Assembly: GCF_025175675.1 (NCBI RefSeq)
Contig: NZ_JANIOA010000034.1
Location: 1 to 47,841 of the forward strand
Direction of reading: 5' to 3'
Length of the DNA: 47,841 nucleotides
From: Sedimenticola hydrogenitrophicus
GTDB lineage: Bacteria; Pseudomonadota; Gammaproteobacteria; Chromatiales; Chromatiaceae
Below, in pieces: positions 44,707-47,841 of this stretch (positions within the stretch are counted from its first letter, which is position 1; the number at the start of each line of letters is the position of its first letter). Position numbers and translations under genes: made by a program. The notes under the pieces were generated by a model, which saw only the letters and a program-made list of their open reading frames with translations, made no database searches and was not told the DNA's origin.

Positions 44707-45714
44707 TTACTGTTCCTGAAGGCCGGCCTGCAGGCCGGGAGGCGGTTGGCCGGTCGCCGCCGATGTGGCGTGCGGCGATTTCCTGCCGCCGGGATCGCGC
44801 CCGGTGACCACCGGCAGCGCCTCCAGGTCGGCCACCCATTTGAGCAGCCCGGGGCGGGTCTGCTGCGCCTGCACCTGGTTGCAGGCCGATATGCACTGGG
44901 CACATTCGGTGCAGGTGAACATCTTGCGTTTGATCGAGCGCGGCTTCAGCCGCATCGGGCAGACGTTGTCGCAGGCGTTGTTGCAGTCGGAACAGAGGCT
45001 GGCCCGCTTGCGGTCGAAGCCGACCACCATGGCCTTGTCGTTGGCCATCCAGGCCAGGCTCTGGAACAGGCCCACCGCACAGCCGAAACGGCAGAACAGG
45101 TGGCGGGCGAACATGAACTCGATAAACAGCAGCAGGGTACCGATGCCGAGGAAGCGCATCTGGTTGGGTGTCAGTGAGGCGCTCAGGAGATTGTGATAGA
45201 TCTCGAACGGCGGCAGCAGGTAGGTCAGCAGGGAGAGCGCCCAGAGAAAGGCGAAGAACAGGGCGGCCAGCACCGTCAGCGGCCAGAAGCGCCGGTCCGG
45301 CTTCTGCACGCTGCCGTTGGCCTGCAGTTCGGGCAGCGGGTTCTTTTCCCAGATACTCGGTTTGCCGCTGGCCCGCTGCATCAGCTTGTTGATGGTCTCC
45401 ACCACCGAGAAGTGGGGGCAGAGCCAGCCACAGTAGAGTCGACCATAGCGCCAGGCGGTCCAGATCAGGCCGCCACCGACCACGACAATCGGCAAAAAGC
45501 CGCGAAACACGAGATTAAAGGCCGCCTGCCCGGGGCCGATCTCACCGGCCATGAAGGCATCCAGTCCCAATGTCCAGTGTTGGCCCAGGAAGAAGAAATG
45601 GTACTGGGTCAGGTCGAAACGGAACAGGTCGAGGGGCGGGGCCAGCACAAACAGGGCGAAAAAACCGGCCTGAAACCAGAACCGGTAGTTCTGCAGTTTG
45701 GTGGCGCTTTTCAT
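44707..45714 (-). CDS. CcoG/NapH-like polyferredoxin membrane protein
   Basis: A 335-residue protein. Four or five membrane helices (FWFQAGFFALFVLAPPLDLF; FLPIVVVGGGLIWTAWRYGR; LTVLAALFFAFLWALSLLTYL; FLGIGTLLLFIEFMFARHLF) include the CGWLCPH and CRFGC motifs typical of NapH/CcoG/RdxA, followed by a soluble part with CSDCNNACDNVCP and CTECAQCISACN, two 4Fe-4S clusters. Between norQ and norD it may feed electrons for maturation of NO reductase. Its 80-base leader is almost identical to that of the ABC ATPase at 6281, including a CsrA-like hairpin immediately before ATG 45714. It ends two bases before norD. Confidence 0.9.
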   Translation of the reverse strand: MKSATKLQNYRFWFQAGFFALFVLAPPLDLFRFDLTQYHFFFLGQHWTLGLDAFMAGEIGPGQAAFNLVFRGFLPIVVVGGGLIWTAWRYGRLYCGWLCPHFSVVETINKLMQRASGKPSIWEKNPLPELQANGSVQKPDRRFWPLTVLAALFFAFLWALSLLTYLLPPFEIYHNLLSASLTPNQMRFLGIGTLLLFIEFMFARHLFCRFGCAVGLFQSLAWMANDKAMVVGFDRKRASLCSDCNNACDNVCPMRLKPRSIKRKMFTCTECAQCISACNQVQAQQTRPGLLKWVADLEALPVVTGRDPGGRKSPHATSAATGQPPPGLQAGLQEQ

Positions 45715-45791
45715 GCGGCACATCCCTGTGCCACACCCTGGCGGGCGGCCTGCGGCCGTGAAAATTGTCTCTCCTGCCATTTTTTCATCGG
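45715..45791 (-). promoter_or_regulatory. Repeated 5' leader with CsrA-like hairpin ahead of the CcoG-like gene
   Basis: This is the second copy of the leader at 6204-6280. The hairpin just before ATG (complement of 45715-45734) contains GGCACAGGGATGTGCC, an extended stem with GGGA loop and the ACAGGGATGT core of the CsrA consensus. The leader also reads in frame with the gene from an ATG at 45780, but the stem-preserving changes argue for an RNA role. Confidence 0.6.
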
Positions 45792-45818
45792 GTTCGTGGT
45801 CATCAGATTTATGGTCGA

Positions 45819-46649
45819 TCAGTTCCCAAAGGCGATATCGACCACCTCCATCAATGCCCGGGTGGTCTCGACATCATCGGTGAGCGGTTCCACCATGGCC
45901 GCCCGGCAGGCTTCAAGGGGGGCATAGCCACCGAGGATCAGGGTCGCGGTGTAGACCAGCAGGCGGGTGGAGGCGGCCTCCTCCAGGTCGTGGTCCTTGA
46001 GGGCGCGCAGGCTGTTGGCCAGGTTCACCAGCCGTTTGGCCATCATGGCATCGATACCGGTTTCCCCGATGATCACCTCCTGCTCCAGTTCGGCGCTGGG
46101 GAAATCGAAGCGGGCGGCGACAAAGCGCTGCCGGGTGCTCGGTTTCATGCCCTTGAGCAGGTTCTGATAGCCGGGGTTGTAGGAGACCACCAACATGAAT
46201 TCGGGCGGGGCGTGCAGTATCTCGCCGGTGCGCTCGATCGGCAGGATGCGCCGGTCATCCGTCAACGGGTGCAGCACCACCGTGGTGTCCTTGCGCGCCT
46301 CCACCACCTCGTCCAGGTAGCAGATGGCGCCCTCGCGAACGGCGCGGGTCAGGGGGCCGTCGCTCCAGTAGGTGCCGCTGTCGCCGATCAGGTGCCGGCC
46401 CACCAGATCGGCGGCGGTCAGGTCGTCATGGCAGGCCACGGTGTAGACCGGGCGGCCCAGGCGGGCGGCCATGTAGTTGATGAAGCGGGTCTTGCCGCAC
46501 CCGGTCGGTCCCTTGATCAGCATCGGTAGCTGGTGCTTGTAGGCGTGCTCGAACAGTTCCACCTCGTTGCCCTGCGGCTTGTAGAAGGGGGTGTCGAGTG
46601 CCACGGTCGGTTCTGCGGTCCGGGGCGCGGTCTGGGGCGCGTTGCTCAT
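45819..46649 (-). CDS. norQ: Nitric oxide reductase activation protein NorQ (AAA+ ATPase)
   Basis: A 276-residue MoxR/CbbQ-type AAA+ ATPase. Walker A GPTGCGKT (near residue 47), Walker B CYLDEVVEAR, sensor I in VVSYNPGYQ and an arginine-finger region STRQRF are present. With NorD it is needed to produce active nitric oxide reductase. It is downstream of norF and upstream of the polyferredoxin. No strong ribosome site is seen at 46649, but the N-terminus fits the family. Confidence 0.95.
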   Translation of the reverse strand: MSNAPQTAPRTAEPTVALDTPFYKPQGNEVELFEHAYKHQLPMLIKGPTGCGKTRFINYMAARLGRPVYTVACHDDLTAADLVGRHLIGDSGTYWSDGPLTRAVREGAICYLDEVVEARKDTTVVLHPLTDDRRILPIERTGEILHAPPEFMLVVSYNPGYQNLLKGMKPSTRQRFVAARFDFPSAELEQEVIIGETGIDAMMAKRLVNLANSLRALKDHDLEEAASTRLLVYTATLILGGYAPLEACRAAMVEPLTDDVETTRALMEVVDIAFGN

Positions 46650-46675
46650 GGGTAAATCCCGTAATCAATAAATGT

Positions 46676-46951
46676 TCAGTTGGATAAGATGAAGGCCGTG
46701 GTAATCAGGCTGCCGGGGATGATCAGCCAGACTGACACAGGCCAGCGCCACAGTCCACGCAGACCGCCCAGGCCCATAAAATAGGCGCCCACCAGATGGC
46801 CCTTGATCAGGGCGATGGCGAGCACGAACAGGGCGATGTTCAGGCCGCCCAGCCCATGCTCACCTATATAGAAGGTAATGAAGGTCAGGACCACCAGGAG
46901 GGAGAATACCCAGGTGCTGGGGCGCATGCCAAGAAAAGGTTTGGTGCTCAT
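46676..46951 (-). CDS. norF: NorF-like small membrane protein (cytochrome oxidase subunit IV type)
   Basis: A 91-residue protein with three helices: WVFSLLVVLTFITFYIGEH, NIALFVLAIALIKGHLVGAYFM and WPVSVWLIIPGSLITTAFIL. It resembles prokaryotic cytochrome c oxidase subunit IV (CtaF-type) and NorF, which accompanies NorE in nor clusters. GAGGAGC precedes ATG. It starts nine bases after norE. Confidence 0.85.
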   Translation of the reverse strand: MSTKPFLGMRPSTWVFSLLVVLTFITFYIGEHGLGGLNIALFVLAIALIKGHLVGAYFMGLGGLRGLWRWPVSVWLIIPGSLITTAFILSN

Positions 46952-46960
46952 GATAGCTCC

Positions 46961-47569
46961 TCAGCGCATGACGTAAACGAGTGGAAACAGGATCAGCCAC
47001 ACCAGATCGACCATATGCCAATACGAGGCGCCGGTCTCGACGCCGGTATGCTCCTGGGCACTGTAACCGCCCTGTTTTGCCTTGATGGCGACAGCGGCGA
47101 GTATCACCATCCCCATGATCACGTGCATGAAATGAAACACCGTGAGGGAGAGGTAGAACATATAGAAGGTATTGGTGCTGAGATTGATGCCCAGGGCGAA
47201 ATGGTGGCTGTATTCACCGATCTTGACAATAAGGAACACGGCCCCCATGCCTATGGCGGCGACCAGCCAGCGAACGCAGACCGCGCTGTGATTCTCCTTG
47301 ATCGCGGCGACGGCGCGTACCACGAAATAGGAGCTGGTGATCAGGGCCAGGGTATTGATCAGCGCCGCCTCGCGATCCAGATGGAGCTGGAATTCGTTGA
47401 ACAGGGCGACATTGTTCATCCGGGTGAAGGCATAGGCGCCGAAAAAGGCGGCAAATACCGAAAGCTCGGCCAGGATGAAGATCCAGATCGCCAGGTCCCC
47501 GGGGGGATAGCGATTGTCGTGATCAAGATTTTCCTGATCGAGGGTGAGTGCTTCTACTGCCTGGGTCAT
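46961..47569 (-). CDS. norE: NorE, cytochrome c oxidase subunit III-like protein
   Basis: A 202-residue membrane protein with about five helices of the heme-copper oxidase subunit III family (LAIWIFILAELSVFAAFFGAY; FYMFYLSLTVFHFMHVIMGM; SYWHMVDLVWLILFPLVYV). The motif GASYWHMVDLVW is diagnostic. In nor clusters NorE helps NO reductase function. It is the first gene of this minus-strand operon; norC and norB are not in the 47841-base window, though they may lie beyond its right end. Confidence 0.93.
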   Translation of the reverse strand: MTQAVEALTLDQENLDHDNRYPPGDLAIWIFILAELSVFAAFFGAYAFTRMNNVALFNEFQLHLDREAALINTLALITSSYFVVRAVAAIKENHSAVCVRWLVAAIGMGAVFLIVKIGEYSHHFALGINLSTNTFYMFYLSLTVFHFMHVIMGMVILAAVAIKAKQGGYSAQEHTGVETGASYWHMVDLVWLILFPLVYVMR

Positions 47570-47686
47570 CTGTCTGATTCCGTGGGATGATTCTTTCAGA
47601 CCCGTGAATGGGATTCATTAGGGCTTTTAAATCAGCGAGTTAATATCTATTGGTGAGTAAATTACCAGAAGGGTGGGGGTGGCGAA

Positions 47687-47700
47687 TTGATAAATGTTAA
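47687..47700 (-). promoter_or_regulatory. FNR/DNR-like box upstream of norE
   Basis: The minus strand reads TTAACATTTATCAA, eight of ten positions of TTGAT-N4-ATCAA; the right half-site is perfect. A TAATTT -10-like element lies about 30 bases downstream at the spacing expected of a class II site at -41.5. Control by an FNR or DNR-type regulator fits a nitric oxide-related operon. Only sequence match supports it. Confidence 0.45.
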
Positions 47701-47765
47701 ATATGGAAAAAAATATCCAACTATTTTAGTCAAGTAAGCGGGCCTGCCCGGATCCGGCACCCAAC

Positions 47766-47810
47766 CGCCCCAAGGGCAACCACAGGGGGTTGCCCCTACG
47801 GATTGTCGTG
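47766..47810. repeat. GGGCAACC hairpin repeat at the window edge
   Basis: GGGCAACCAC (47776-47785) is followed by GGGGGTTGCCC, forming a stem around ACAGG, with CTACGG after. This GTAGGGGCAACC word is a common dispersed repeat; a fragment CGTAGGGGCAG is at 5850-5860. The 272 bases upstream of norE otherwise hold no gene. Confidence 0.55.
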
Positions 47811-47841
47811 ACACCGGCGTGAACGGACCGGTCGCATCTGT

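Overview
This window is a gammaproteobacterial chromosome segment, most likely from a sulfur-oxidising, nitrate/NO-respiring marine lineage (Sedimenticola / Chromatiales-like). The assignment rests on gene content: flavocytochrome c sulfide dehydrogenase (fccAB), a nor accessory cluster, a molybdenum formate dehydrogenase, and the 'proteobacterial dedicated sortase' system. I could not test it by a search.

Layout. (1) 0.2-4.1 kb: a housekeeping block with a small membrane protein and a HAD phosphatase, divergent from rppH-ptsP. (2) 4.5-8.0 kb: an SQR-like flavoprotein and a YadGH-type ABC-2 exporter. (3) 8-22 kb: a dedicated sortase system in two halves, the histidine kinase/response regulator pair (minus strand) and the OmpA-like protein, VIT/VWA target and class GN sortase (plus strand). 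Between the halves lie mobB, an NtrC-type two-component system and a DNA-binding regulator with a molybdate-binding-like domain. (4) 22.3-34.9 kb: moaA, then a ten-gene formate dehydrogenase operon: DUF3305, DUF3306, multi-cluster ferredoxin, TorD-like chaperone, Tat-target small protein, FdhA (Cys form), FdhB, FdhC, a NarI/DsrM-like membrane subunit and an HdrD/DsrK-like CCG protein. (5) 35-42.5 kb: a hybrid sensor kinase, a diheme cytochrome c, fccB, fccA, an ankyrin protein and a NapC/NirT tetraheme cytochrome. (6) 42.9-47.6 kb: norE-norF-norQ, a CcoG/NapH-like polyferredoxin, and norD, all on the minus strand.

Two regulatory patterns stand out. First, three sites (upstream of the NtrC-type regulator, of the molybdate-type regulator and of the fdh operon) combine a GG-N10-GC sigma-54 promoter with paired copies of a motif close to GKCAAWWTGTCCC. 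Spacing is almost the same at all three once one MITE-like element is subtracted. I infer a sigma-54 formate/molybdenum regulon. Second, a hairpin with a GGGA loop that matches the published CsrA/RsmA binding consensus recurs in intergenic repeats. It also lies directly before the start codons of two unrelated genes (the ABC ATPase and the CcoG-like protein), inside a nearly identical 80-nt leader.

The intergenic DNA is unusually rich in nested palindromic repeats: at least three MITE-like families with two copies each, REP-like hairpins, and short units inserted into other repeats with direct-repeat flanks. No rRNA, tRNA, CRISPR array or transposase gene was seen.
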